A DNA stretch of 64,000 bases, from assembly GCF_021462415.1 (NCBI RefSeq), contig NZ_JAKEDS010000001.1, positions 1,832,273-1,896,272 on the forward strand, given 5' to 3'. This DNA is from Rhodohalobacter sp. 614A. GTDB taxonomy: Bacteria; Bacteroidota; Rhodothermia; Balneolales; Balneolaceae. The notes below the pieces were generated by a model. That model had not been told where the DNA came from. It saw nothing but the letters and a program-made list of their open reading frames with translations, and did not search any database. A program made the translations under genes and the position numbers. Of the stretch, positions 1-8,442 are shown piece after piece; the stretch's first letter is position 1; each line of letters starts with the position of its first letter.

Positions 1-876
1 AATGTTCTGGACCTGTTCCCGAATTTTCTCGAGTTTCTCTTTTCCTAATACGATATGGTGTGCAATCGTAGAATCGTTCGATTTGGCGCCGATGGTATTC
101 AACTCACGGTTAATTTCCTGTGAAAGAAAGTTCAGTCTGCGGCCAACGGGTTCATCATTATCCAGCGCTTCAAGGAAAAACTTGAGGTGCGATTGGAGGC
201 GAATGATTTCTTCGTTGATGTCCATCTTGTCCACCAAAAGTGCCACTTCCATTTCAAGCCGGTCGGGATCGATATTTTCTTCGTTGATCATACTGCTGAT
301 TCGGTTTTGAAGTTTTTCCCGAACTTCCGGCGCACGTTTTTCAGATAGGCCTTTCACAGTTTCTACAATTTCAGCAATTCCTTCAATGAGCTCCGAGAGG
401 TCGTTTCTCAACTCTTCACCCTCTTTTTGGCGCATTTCATTCAACAGAACAATGGACTTTCCAAGAGCGTATTGAGTACATCGCCATATAACTTCAATAT
501 CTTCTTCATCTTCTTCCTGGCTTTCAAAAATATTGTCGAACCGAAGAAGATCTTTCATCTGAATGGGTTCTTCAATACCGGCCAGGTTTTTTACTTTGGT
601 CAGCATTTCTGTGTAGGCTTTGATCAACTCTTCGTTGTAAGTGATGTCCGGCGATAGCTGTTCCGTTTTGTCCACATTCACATTTACATGAACTTTTCCG
701 CGGGAAAGTTTTTTTTGAATTTCTTCTTTGATGTCGAACTCGTATTCCTGGATGCTTTGTGGAACCCGAATGGAAACATCGAGATAGCGGCTGTTGAGAG
801 TTTTAATCTCAACGGTAACCTGGAAGCCGTCGGATGAAGATTCCCCGCGGCCAAATCCTGTCATTGATTTGATCAT
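1..876 (-). CDS. yicC: YicC/YloC family endoribonuclease, nearly complete (stop just off the window)
   Basis: The frame opens with MIKSMTGFGRG, the hallmark start of YicC/YloC proteins, and reads 292 codons to the window edge, ending REQVQNI. Family members are about 290 residues and end in a similar EQ(I/V)QNIE motif, so only one or two residues are probably missing. The N-terminal half is the YicC-like domain and the C-terminal half the DUF1732 region, with an RRLNFLSQEINRE motif. The family is known as stress-linked endoribonucleases. The gene lies 86 bp downstream of the phosphohexomutase on the same strand and could be co-transcribed with it. The assignment is firm; its physiological role here is not shown by the sequence. 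Confidence 0.93.
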   Translation of the reverse strand, partial: MIKSMTGFGRGESSSDGFQVTVEIKTLNSRYLDVSIRVPQSIQEYEFDIKEEIQKKLSRGKVHVNVNVDKTEQLSPDITYNEELIKAYTEMLTKVKNLAGIEEPIQMKDLLRFDNIFESQEEDEEDIEVIWRCTQYALGKSIVLLNEMRQKEGEELRNDLSELIEGIAEIVETVKGLSEKRAPEVREKLQNRISSMINEENIDPDRLEMEVALLVDKMDINEEIIRLQSHLKFFLEALDNDEPVGRRLNFLSQEINRELNTIGAKSNDSTIAHHIVLGKEKLEKIREQVQNI

Positions 877-962
877 ACCGGATGGTTAAATGAAAATTTT
901 TGTTAAAATAATAAAGCTTGGTGACGAAAGCTTGTAATTATAGACCCCGGAAGTGCGCAAGT

Positions 963-2309
963 TTACCGGATGATTGAAAGTACGCTTGCGGCAAGTTTTT
1001 CAGCTTCGGCTTTTGTTTTTGCTTCGCTGTACACTCTTACTATAGGTTCCGTATTCGATTTCCGAAAATGAACCCAGCCCTCGTCGAAGTCTATTTTTAC
1101 TCCGTCTGTTCGATTGATTTTTTCGTTTTGATAGATATCGGCTACTTTATCGAGCAATTCGTCGGCATTCACGCCAAGAGAGTTTAGCTCAATTTTTTGT
1201 TTACTCATTTCGTAGTCAGGTAATTCACTTCGGTATTCTGAAGCACTGATTTCCCGTTCAGCCAAAAGCTGTAAGATCATGGTGGCGCCCACTAACGAAT
1301 CCCGCCCGGGATGCAGATCCGGGTTAATGACACCGCCATTCCCTTCGCCACTGATAACGGCGCCTTCTGCCTGCATTACTTTCACCACGTTGATTTCTCC
1401 CACGGCAGATCGATGACAGGTTTGGTCGTATTTTTTTGTGATGTCATCGGCAGCCCTTGAAGAAGAGAGATTGGTGGCCGTATCGCCTTTGTTTTTACTG
1501 AGCATAAAATCGAAGGCGGCTACTTGTGTGTATTCCTCACCGAAAAAATTTCCGTTTTCATCTACAAGTGCGAGGCGGTCACCATCAGGATCCGTCACAA
1601 TTCCCAAATCGCAATCATTTTGTTTCACATAGTCACAAATATCGCCAAGATTCTCGGGAAGAGGTTCGGGATTATGGGGAAATATTCCATTGGGTTCACA
1701 ATAAAGCTTATGAACATCACAACCGATGGCTTCCAGCATTTCGGGTAGTGCCAGTGAAGCTCCACCGTTCACAGCATCTACAGCTACTTTAAATGATTTC
1801 TTCCGGATCAGGTCGGCATCAATATAAGGTAATTCCAGAATTTTTTGGATGTGATAATCAACCGCTTCGTGATCTTCACTGATCGTTCCGATTTTATCAT
1901 ATTTTTGATATGTAAACGTTCCTTTTTCAGCCAGATCCAAAACTTCTCTTCCCTGGTCTGCATCTAAAAATTCACTTTTATTGTTGAGCAATTTTAGTGC
2001 ATTCCATTGAGCGGGGTTGTGGCTTGCTGTTAAAATAATGCCACCGGCGGCTTTATGTTTCAGAACGCCCATAGCCACGGTTGGAGTGGGGACGATCCCA
2101 ACTTTTACAACATCACAACCGGTACTTTGGAGCGTGGCACAAACAATGTCTTCACAAATTTGGCCTGTCACCCGGGAATCCCGGCCAACAACAACTGTTC
2201 CGCCTTCAAGCCAGGTGCCATAAGCGGCTGTAAATGTTACAAGATTTTCCGGGGTAAGATGCGATCCAAAAATGCCCCGAATTCCCGAGACAGAGATCAT
2301 TAAAGCCAT
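963..2309 (-). CDS. glmM: Phosphoglucosamine mutase / phosphohexomutase (GlmM-like)
   Basis: This 448-residue alpha-D-phosphohexomutase would interconvert glucosamine-6-P and glucosamine-1-P for UDP-GlcNAc and peptidoglycan synthesis. Visible motifs are the phosphoserine loop TASHNP (94-99, catalytic Ser96), the metal loop DPDGDR (240-245), the sugar loop GEGNGG (321-326) and the C-terminal phosphate-binding loop RKSNTEPIVRVYSEA. Length fits GlmM. The GEGNGG loop is the form I associate with Bacteroidetes GlmM, but phosphomannomutase or phosphoglucomutase activity cannot be excluded. The start may be the second Met (2300), because MISVSGIRG is the usual beginning. The 131-bp gap upstream contains the heptamer microsatellite. 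Confidence 0.88.
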   Translation of the reverse strand: MALMISVSGIRGIFGSHLTPENLVTFTAAYGTWLEGGTVVVGRDSRVTGQICEDIVCATLQSTGCDVVKVGIVPTPTVAMGVLKHKAAGGIILTASHNPAQWNALKLLNNKSEFLDADQGREVLDLAEKGTFTYQKYDKIGTISEDHEAVDYHIQKILELPYIDADLIRKKSFKVAVDAVNGGASLALPEMLEAIGCDVHKLYCEPNGIFPHNPEPLPENLGDICDYVKQNDCDLGIVTDPDGDRLALVDENGNFFGEEYTQVAAFDFMLSKNKGDTATNLSSSRAADDITKKYDQTCHRSAVGEINVVKVMQAEGAVISGEGNGGVINPDLHPGRDSLVGATMILQLLAEREISASEYRSELPDYEMSKQKIELNSLGVNADELLDKVADIYQNEKINRTDGVKIDFDEGWVHFRKSNTEPIVRVYSEAKTKAEAEKLAASVLSIIR

Positions 2310-2362
2310 AGTAAAATAAGTTTTAAAAAAATTGTTTAGCGTTTATTCTATTCAAATATTTT

Positions 2363-2443
2363 ATCAGCAATCAGCAATCAGCAATCAGCAATCAGCAATC
2401 AGCAATCAGCAATCAGCAATCAGCAATCAGCAATCAGCAATCA
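2363..2443. repeat. Microsatellite: about 11.5 tandem copies of a 7-bp unit (ATCAGCA)
   Basis: The unit ATCAGCA repeats without visible interruption for 81 bp. It begins about 54 bp upstream of the glmM start, and its last bases form the TGA stop of the upstream cobalamin adenosyltransferase gene (TCA on the plus strand at 2441-2443). A 7-bp period is not a multiple of three, and the array lies in the leader of glmM. Copy-number change would therefore alter leader length rather than protein sequence. Confidence 0.97.
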
Positions 2444-2983
2444 CCTACTCTTCCATTGTGTTTCCGGTTCCCCGGCATGTTTATTTTCGTAGCGAGCCAT
2501 TACAAAAAGAAGGTCTGAAAGGCGATTGAGGTAGATAATAACTTCCTCAGAAATAGGATTGTCTGTCTTCAGGGCAACCGCATGACGTTCTGCACGCCTG
2601 CATACGGTTCGCGCCTGGTGAAGCGTTGCTCCCGCCGGAGCGCCACCCGGTAAAATGAATGAGGTTAGAGCAGGCAATTGTTCATCTAACGTATCAATCC
2701 AGCTTTCCAGTTTTTGAATTTCTCTGCTTCCGATCCGATCAATTTTTGTTTTTTTGGATGGAAGTGTAGCTAAATCGGCACCCAGCACAAAAAGCTGATT
2801 TTGGAGCTCCTCCAGAATTTCTTTTCCATCATCACTCAACGAATATGTTAAGACAATGCCCAGGATGGAATTTAGTTCATCCACTGTTCCATATGCGTGA
2901 ATTCGCATACTGTTTTTTCCAATACTCGCACCACCAAATAAGGATGTGGTGCCTTTGTCACCTTTTTTGGTATAAATCTTCAT
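2441..2983 (-). CDS. Cob(I)alamin adenosyltransferase, PduO type
   Basis: This 180-residue protein opens with MKIYTKKGDKGTTSLFGG, the ATP-binding N-terminus of PduO/MMAB-type corrinoid adenosyltransferases. It also carries the signature FILPGGAPAGATLHQARTVCRRAER, with the ATP- and cobalamin-contacting Arg residues. It transfers the adenosyl group of ATP to cob(I)alamin to make adenosylcobalamin. No B12 riboswitch is possible in the short 50-bp gap to yigZ upstream, so it is probably transcribed with yigZ. The stop codon overlaps the first unit of the heptamer array. Confidence 0.93.
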   Translation of the reverse strand: MKIYTKKGDKGTTSLFGGASIGKNSMRIHAYGTVDELNSILGIVLTYSLSDDGKEILEELQNQLFVLGADLATLPSKKTKIDRIGSREIQKLESWIDTLDEQLPALTSFILPGGAPAGATLHQARTVCRRAERHAVALKTDNPISEEVIIYLNRLSDLLFVMARYENKHAGEPETQWKSR

Positions 2984-3033
2984 AAGCTCATTTTTTTATG
3001 AAGGTAAGAAGCTTGGCGGAGTTTGTCAGTTCT

Positions 3034-3651
3034 TTATTCTTCAATATGAAAAGATTCTCCTGCCTCCTCAAAGCCAATGAGTTGGTGCATTTGAGCAGAT
3101 ACAGTTTTCTCAAATAGATGAAATTGATTTTTGGGGCATCCGAGAGTCAGTTCAACGGTTTCAAGGTATGATGAATCCAGTTCCATAAGTTCAAAGCTGT
3201 TTCTCCATTTATCAACCAATGATTGAAGAGAGTAAGCGTATTTTAAAGTGTAAACTTTAATGGGAACCAGCTTTTTTAAAGTGGCAGATCGGATGGTTTG
3301 TTGAGCTGTTGTTTGATAGGCGTCAATAAGGCCGGCTTTTCCCAATTTAGTACCGCCATAATATCGAACGACAATCAGAATTACATTTATCAAATTTTGG
3401 GATTTGAGCGCATTGAGAATTGGCAATCCGGCAGTTCCGCCCGGTTCTCCGGCATCCGTAGAGAATTCAACCGGGCTGTTTGGGTTGAATTGATAGGCGT
3501 AGCAATGGTGTGTGGCGGTAGGATGTTCTTTCTTGATTTTTTCGAGATGGGTTTCAATTTCGGTGTCATCCCGGGAAGGACAAAGGAATCCCAAAAATTT
3601 TGAACTTTTGACCCGGTATTCGGATGTAAAAACAGAGGTTACAGTTACCAC
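3034..3651 (-). CDS. yigZ: YigZ/IMPACT family protein
   Basis: This 205-residue protein has the two-domain layout of bacterial YigZ. The N-terminal UPF0029/IMPACT domain shows DAGEPGGTAGLP and VVRYYGGTKLGKAGLIDAY, and the C-terminal part matches a DUF1949-like ferredoxin fold (about 135-200). The family is conserved, and eukaryotic IMPACT binds GCN1, but the bacterial function is not settled. It is the first gene of the minus-strand group yigZ, cobalamin adenosyltransferase, glmM, yicC, and is divergent from sdhCAB. Confidence 0.92.
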   Translation of the reverse strand: MVTVTSVFTSEYRVKSSKFLGFLCPSRDDTEIETHLEKIKKEHPTATHHCYAYQFNPNSPVEFSTDAGEPGGTAGLPILNALKSQNLINVILIVVRYYGGTKLGKAGLIDAYQTTAQQTIRSATLKKLVPIKVYTLKYAYSLQSLVDKWRNSFELMELDSSYLETVELTLGCPKNQFHLFEKTVSAQMHQLIGFEEAGESFHIEE

Positions 3652-3857
3652 AGGTGATTCATTTAAATATCAACAATAAGTAATAATTTAGACCTTTTCT
3701 TAATAAGCGTGAAATAAGTTTAGAAGTGCTCTAACCTTGCCTTTTATGGTAAAACAAACGAATTTATAAATAAGATTTTTTGAACTGAAATATCGTTCAT
3801 CTTGCTAGAATATCATTTTTTTAAAAAAATCTTCAGACAACAAACTAATTTAACCAT

Positions 3858-4562
3858 ATGCCATCTTTTACTGACGCGCTAAACTCGCAAGTTGGCCGAA
3901 AGTTTTTAACCGGAATTACCGGACTTTTGCTCGTCTTCTTCGTCATTTTTCACTTGCTTGGGAACCTGGCTATTTTTGGGGAACCGAATGCCATGAACAG
4001 TTATTCGCATTTTTTGCATGAACTGGGACCGCTTTTGTGGGTTGCCAGAATCGGGTTACTGGTTGCTTTCTTGCTCCACGCCTGGATTGGAATTTCAATC
4101 TGGTGGAATAAGAAGAAAGCCCGCCCTCAAAAATATAAAGTGTACAGCAGCAAAGGCGGCCCCAGCAAACAGAGCCTGAGTTCGAGAAGTATGGCCTTTA
4201 CGGGCGTCGTACTTTTTATATTTGTCATCGTTCATGTGAACACCTTTGCTCTTGGGGATCCCGGCTCCATAGCCGTGGATGGAGTGGAAATGCATGATCT
4301 GAAAACGTTAGTGCTGGAAACGTTCCAAAGTCCTGTGTATGCTTTTGGGTATACTATCGTGATGATACTTCTGGGTGTTCATCTTGGTCACGGGGTGTGG
4401 AGTGCATTTATTTCATTAACGATGCGCAGTAAAACAACATCGGCCGTTATTTATACGATCGGGGTTGGTTTAGCAATTCTTCTCGCCATTGGATTTTTGT
4501 TCATACCGCTGTACATCTATTTTGGCGGTGGCTGCGAGGCTGCACTCATCAATTGTAATTAA
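3858..4562 (+). CDS. sdhC: Succinate dehydrogenase cytochrome b subunit (b558 family)
   Basis: This 234-residue integral membrane protein has five hydrophobic segments and belongs to the single-subunit di-haem cytochrome b558 family of succinate dehydrogenase/fumarate reductase. Conserved His residues lie in the helices (FHLLGNL near residue 31, LHAWIG near 75, VIVHVN near 123, GVHLGHG near 172), as expected for two b haems. It anchors SdhA and SdhB and passes electrons to menaquinone. The start follows an AT-rich 206-bp leader, and the gene begins the sdhCAB operon; sdhA starts 30 bp downstream. Confidence 0.95.
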   Translation: MPSFTDALNSQVGRKFLTGITGLLLVFFVIFHLLGNLAIFGEPNAMNSYSHFLHELGPLLWVARIGLLVAFLLHAWIGISIWWNKKKARPQKYKVYSSKGGPSKQSLSSRSMAFTGVVLFIFVIVHVNTFALGDPGSIAVDGVEMHDLKTLVLETFQSPVYAFGYTIVMILLGVHLGHGVWSAFISLTMRSKTTSAVIYTIGVGLAILLAIGFLFIPLYIYFGGGCEAALINCN

Positions 4563-4592
4563 CAGTTTGAAAACTATCATACAGAACTCACT

Positions 4593-6512
4593 ATGAATTT
4601 AGATTCGAAAGTACCTCCTGGCCCGTTAGAAGAGAAATGGAACAGGCATTTAAAGGATATCAAACTTGTCTCTCCGAACAACAAACGCAAATATAAAGTC
4701 ATTGTAGTGGGGACAGGACTTGCCGGAGCCTCAGCGGCAGCAAGTCTCGCTGAACTCGGTTACAATGTTGTCTCATTTTGCATCCAGGATTCCGCCCGGA
4801 GAGCCCACAGTATTGCGGCGCAGGGTGGCATTAATGCTGCAAAAAACTATCCAAATGATGGAGACAGCGTCTGGAGACTTTTTTATGATACAATAAAAGG
4901 CGGTGATTACAGAAGCCGCGAAGCAAATGTGTATCGTCTGGCTCAAAATTCAAATGAAATTATTGATCAGGCCGTAGCGCAGGGTGTGCCTTTTGCCCGT
5001 GAATACGGCGGGCTTCTGGACAACCGTTCATTTGGTGGCGCCCAGGTTTCGCGAACATTTTATGCCCGTGGCCAAACAGGTCAACAGCTTCTTTTAGGAG
5101 CCTACCAAGCCATGATGAAAGAAGTCCATTCAGGAAAGATTGAATATCATGCGCGTCATGAAATGCTGGATCTTGTTGTTGTAGACGGCAAAGCCCGTGG
5201 CATTATAACCCGGGATTTGGTGAAGGGAACCATCAACCGATGGGATGCCGATGCCGTGGTACTTTGTACCGGCGGATACGGCAATGTTTTCTACCTCTCT
5301 ACCAATGCCAAAAACTCGAACGTTACGGCTGCCTGGAGATGCCATAAAAGAGGTGCTGCATTTGCAAATCCATGTTTTGTACAGATTCACCCAACCTGTA
5401 TTCCGGTTTCGGGCGATTATCAGTCCAAACTTACATTGATGAGTGAGAGTTTGCGGAATGACGGACGGGTATGGGTTCCCAGAAAGAAAGGGGATAGCCG
5501 GCAGCCAAATGAAATTCCTGAGGACGAACGGTACTACTATCTCGAAGAGAAATATCCAAGTTTTGGTAACCTGGTACCGCGGGATGTGGCTTCAAGAAAT
5601 GCCAAGATTGTAACGGATGAAGGACTCGGAGTTGGCGAAACAGGAAAAGCCGTTTATCTCGATTTCCGCGATGCCATCAAACGGGACGGTGAAGACACAA
5701 TTCGAGCCAAGTATGGAAACCTGTTTGATATGTATCAGAATATCACAGATGAAAATCCGTATAAAGTGCCGATGAAAATTTTCCCGGCCGTTCACTATAC
5801 CATGGGCGGGCTTTGGGTTGATTATAACCTGATGAGCAACATTCCAGGCCTGTTTGTAGCCGGTGAAGCCAATTTTTCGGATCACGGAGCGAATCGTCTT
5901 GGAGCCAGTGCTCTTATGCAGGGGCTTTCCGATGGATACTTTATCATCCCCTACACCATTGGAAATTACCTGGCCGATACCAAGTTTGAGAAAATCTCAG
6001 TTGATCATGAAGCTTTTGATGAAGCAGCGAAAGCATCCGAAGATCAGCTCAAAAAACTACTCTCTGTTAAAGGAGATAAGACCATTATTGAATTCCACAG
6101 AGAACTTGGAAAAATTATGTGGGATAAGGTTGGAATCTCCCGAAGCAAAGAAGGTCTTGAAGAAGCCATCAAAGAAATTCGCGCCCTTCGTGAAGAGTTC
6201 TGGACGAATGTTCGCGTGCCGGGCGAGATGAATTACTACAACAAATATCTTGAATTTGCTCTTCGCGTGGCAGACTATTTCGAACTTGCCGAACTGATGG
6301 CTATGGACGCCCTGGATCGGGATGAGTCGTGCGGATGCCACCTGCGTGATGAATATCAAAGCGAGGAAGGCGAAGCTATCCGAAATGACGAAGATTATTC
6401 ATTTGTTTCCGCTTGGGAATATTTGGGAGTCAACGGCAAACTCAATACCAAACTTCATAAAGAAAATCTTGAGTTTGAATTCGTGGAACTGAAACAAAGA
6501 AGTTATAAATAA
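4593..6512 (+). CDS. sdhA: Succinate dehydrogenase/fumarate reductase flavoprotein subunit
   Basis: This 639-residue flavoprotein oxidises succinate to fumarate. It shows the dinucleotide-binding GTGLAG motif (40-45), the [14 protein letters not shown] segment whose His (about 72) aligns with the covalent FAD attachment site, IHPTCIP in the substrate domain, the catalytic-region RDVASRNAK, and [10 protein letters not shown]. Length matches the non-proteobacterial SdhA paired with b558 anchors. It is the middle gene of sdhCAB; sdhB starts 9 bp after its stop. Confidence 0.97.
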   Translation: MNLDSKVPPGPLEEKWNRHLKDIKLVSPNNKRKYKVIVVGTGLAGASAAASLAELGYNVVSFCIQDSARRAHSIAAQGGINAAKNYPNDGDSVWRLFYDTIKGGDYRSREANVYRLAQNSNEIIDQAVAQGVPFAREYGGLLDNRSFGGAQVSRTFYARGQTGQQLLLGAYQAMMKEVHSGKIEYHARHEMLDLVVVDGKARGIITRDLVKGTINRWDADAVVLCTGGYGNVFYLSTNAKNSNVTAAWRCHKRGAAFANPCFVQIHPTCIPVSGDYQSKLTLMSESLRNDGRVWVPRKKGDSRQPNEIPEDERYYYLEEKYPSFGNLVPRDVASRNAKIVTDEGLGVGETGKAVYLDFRDAIKRDGEDTIRAKYGNLFDMYQNITDENPYKVPMKIFPAVHYTMGGLWVDYNLMSNIPGLFVAGEANFSDHGANRLGASALMQGLSDGYFIIPYTIGNYLADTKFEKISVDHEAFDEAAKASEDQLKKLLSVKGDKTIIEFHRELGKIMWDKVGISRSKEGLEEAIKEIRALREEFWTNVRVPGEMNYYNKYLEFALRVADYFELAELMAMDALDRDESCGCHLRDEYQSEEGEAIRNDEDYSFVSAWEYLGVNGKLNTKLHKENLEFEFVELKQRSYK

Positions 6513-6521
6513 CAGGTTTTT

Positions 6522-7271
6522 ATGAGCACAATGACAATTCACCTCAAAGTATGGCGACAGAAAAACGCAGATGATCCTGGTCGTTTTGAGGATTACACAT
6601 TGAATGAGGTTAACGAACACATGTCTTTTCTGGAGATGCTGGACGTTCTCAATGAAAACCTGATTAAAGAAGACAAAGATCCGGTTGAATTTGACTATGA
6701 CTGCCGCGAGGGAATTTGCGGTTCCTGTAACCTTGTAATCAACGGACGGGCTCACGGCCCCAAGCATCAAACAGCCGTTTGTCAGCTTCACATGAGAAAT
6801 TACAGCAATGGCGATACCATTGTTATTGAACCGCCGCGCGCTGCCGCTTTTCCGGTGATTAAGGATTTGGTTGTTGACCGATCTGCTTTCGACAGAATTA
6901 TTGAAGCAGGCGGATATGTTTCCGTGAAAACGGGGGCAGCTCCTGAAGCAAACTTAATTCCGATTGCACAAGAAACATCCAATATTTCATTCGATTATGC
7001 TACCTGCATTGGCTGCGGGGCATGTGTGGCTGCTTGTCCGAATTCTTCTGCATCGCTGTTCACAGGTGCGAAACTTGCACATCTGAACATGTTGCCTCAA
7101 GGCCAGCCAGAGAAGAAGCAGCGAACAATGGCAATGGTTGAACAGATGGAAAAGGAAGGATTTGGAGATTGTTCAAATCATGCCGAATGTGAAGCTGTGT
7201 GCCCGGTAGGTATCCCAATTTCTGCTATTGCAGAGATGCGTAAAGAGTATCTGAAGGCAACAATTTTTTAA
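6522..7271 (+). CDS. sdhB: Succinate dehydrogenase iron-sulfur subunit
   Basis: This 249-residue protein carries all three cluster sites. The [2Fe-2S] ligands lie in CREGICGSC (Cys61, 66, 69) plus Cys87. Ferredoxin-type ligands lie in [12 protein letters not shown] (162, 165, 168, 172) and in the later C217/C223/C227 group ([12 protein letters not shown]). It relays electrons from SdhA flavin to the cytochrome b subunit. It is the last gene of the operon, followed after about 100 bp by a repeat and a strong intrinsic terminator. Confidence 0.97.
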   Translation: MSTMTIHLKVWRQKNADDPGRFEDYTLNEVNEHMSFLEMLDVLNENLIKEDKDPVEFDYDCREGICGSCNLVINGRAHGPKHQTAVCQLHMRNYSNGDTIVIEPPRAAAFPVIKDLVVDRSAFDRIIEAGGYVSVKTGAAPEANLIPIAQETSNISFDYATCIGCGACVAACPNSSASLFTGAKLAHLNMLPQGQPEKKQRTMAMVEQMEKEGFGDCSNHAECEAVCPVGIPISAIAEMRKEYLKATIF

Positions 7272-7286
7272 GCTATGTTGTGATTA

Positions 7287-7356
7287 GTCATTGCGAGTAG
7301 AGCGAAACAAGCCCACAGTGTACGCAAGTGAGTGACTTCACCTCGTTCGTAATGAC
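7287..7356. repeat. Dispersed intergenic repeat, GTCATTGCGAG...AATGAC type
   Basis: The segment begins GTCATTGCGAGTAGAGCGAA and closes with CGTTCGTAATGACA, so its ends are imperfectly inverted. The same end sequences recur at 8304-8409. This matches the short palindromic intergenic repeats widespread in Bacteroidetes-type genomes. It encodes nothing recognisable. Confidence 0.8.
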
Positions 7357-7371
7357 AAGACTTGACTTCTT

Positions 7372-7400
7372 AAAGCCCTGATAAATGTCAGGGCTTTTTT
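7372..7400 (+). terminator. Intrinsic terminator of sdhCAB
   Basis: A perfect 9-bp stem, AAAGCCCTG / CAGGGCTTT, encloses an 8-nt loop and is followed by a T-rich run (TTTTTTATTTTTT). It lies about 100 bp past the sdhB stop and before the divergently regulated outer-membrane protein gene. Confidence 0.9.
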
Positions 7401-7531
7401 ATTTTTTGAGCAACCCGGAATTCTCCACCAACGTATACAAGCGAAACAGGCGTTCTACGTAAAGTCGAATTCAATAGGGTAGGAAATGGCTTCTTCGTCT
7501 GGTTCAATATGAATGAAATAATTGAGTTAAT

Positions 7532-8257
7532 ATGAATTTCAAACAAATTACATTAACAGCACTTCTCTTCTGTTTTGGTTTGGCGGGTAACGTTTATTCA
7601 CAAGAACTTCAGGCAGCGTTAGATTTAGGAGTTGGTATTCCCCAGGGAGACTTCAGAGACCAATCTGATCATCTTGGTGGCGGAATTAATTTAATGGGAG
7701 GATACCGTTTTGCAAACTCACCGGTAATGCTTGGACTGGAATTTGGATTTATGAATTTTGGTACCGACACACGTGAAGAACCTTTGAGCACAACGATTCC
7801 GGATCTCACTGTGGAAGTTGAAAACAGCTATAATCTTGTTCATGGCGACTTTCTGGTTCGTCTGATCGCACCGCCATCAACATTTCGGCCTTATGTGGAC
7901 GGACTCCTCGGGTTCAACTACTTCTTCACAGAAACTGTAATTCGTGATCGGGATGATTTCTTTGATGAAGAGAAACTGAGTGATACCAATTATGAGGATA
8001 CAGCTTTAAGCTATGGGTTTGGTGCCGGAACTCAAATCAGGCTCTGGCAAAAGAAAGGGCCGATGACCAGCGATATGGATGATGTTGAGCCTTCTTCCGT
8101 TTACCTGAATTTAAGAGCACGATATATGTTTGGCCGTGAAGCCGAGTACCTGCAAAAAGGTTCTATTGAAATAGAGGATGGAGAAGTTTTTTATGATGTT
8201 AGCCAGTCTAAAACAGATTTACTTCATATCAAAATTGGTGTGGTTGTAAACTTTTAA
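7532..8257 (+). CDS. Outer-membrane beta-barrel protein
   Basis: This 241-residue protein begins with a Sec signal peptide (cleavage likely after NVYSQ, about residue 24). Alternating hydrophobic/polar strands follow, rich in aromatic residues (FRPYVDGLLGFNYFF, YLNLRARYMFG), and the chain ends VVNF with a C-terminal Phe, as outer-membrane barrels do. An N-terminal AALDLGVGIPQGDF strand resembles OmpA-like/PorT-type barrels. The specific function is not recognisable. It stands alone between two copies of the GTCATTGCGAG repeat family. Confidence 0.8.
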   Translation: MNFKQITLTALLFCFGLAGNVYSQELQAALDLGVGIPQGDFRDQSDHLGGGINLMGGYRFANSPVMLGLEFGFMNFGTDTREEPLSTTIPDLTVEVENSYNLVHGDFLVRLIAPPSTFRPYVDGLLGFNYFFTETVIRDRDDFFDEEKLSDTNYEDTALSYGFGAGTQIRLWQKKGPMTSDMDDVEPSSVYLNLRARYMFGREAEYLQKGSIEIEDGEVFYDVSQSKTDLLHIKIGVVVNF

Positions 8258-8303
8258 AATCAGGATGGGTTTTGTAATCTTGTAAAAGGTAAGGCATAAG
8301 ACA

Positions 8304-8409
8304 TGTCATTGCGAGTAATCCGTAATTAGACGGATTACGTAGCAATCTCAAACATCCAGTAGTTCTTAAACACTAAAAAGAGATTGTTTCGCTTAGTTTG
8401 CAATGACAG
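8304..8409. repeat. Dispersed intergenic repeat with inverted ends, just upstream of recQ
   Basis: The segment opens TGTCATTGCGAG and closes TTTGCAATGACA, giving inverted ends. Inside are a short hairpin (AATCCGT...ACGGATT) and AGCAATCTC/GAGATTGTTTCGC, which also pair. It is the same family as 7287-7356 and ends 33 bp before the recQ start codon, so it lies in the probable recQ leader. Confidence 0.85.
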
Positions 8410-8442
8410 GTGTCTCGTTTTTAAGACAATCAAATATCCGAC

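Noticed and set aside
2363-2443. CRISPR array
   Set aside because: The repeat unit is only 7 bp and has no spacers; it is a simple tandem repeat.
2984-3033. Cobalamin riboswitch upstream of the adenosyltransferase
   Set aside because: The gap is only 50 bp, far too short for a B12 aptamer.
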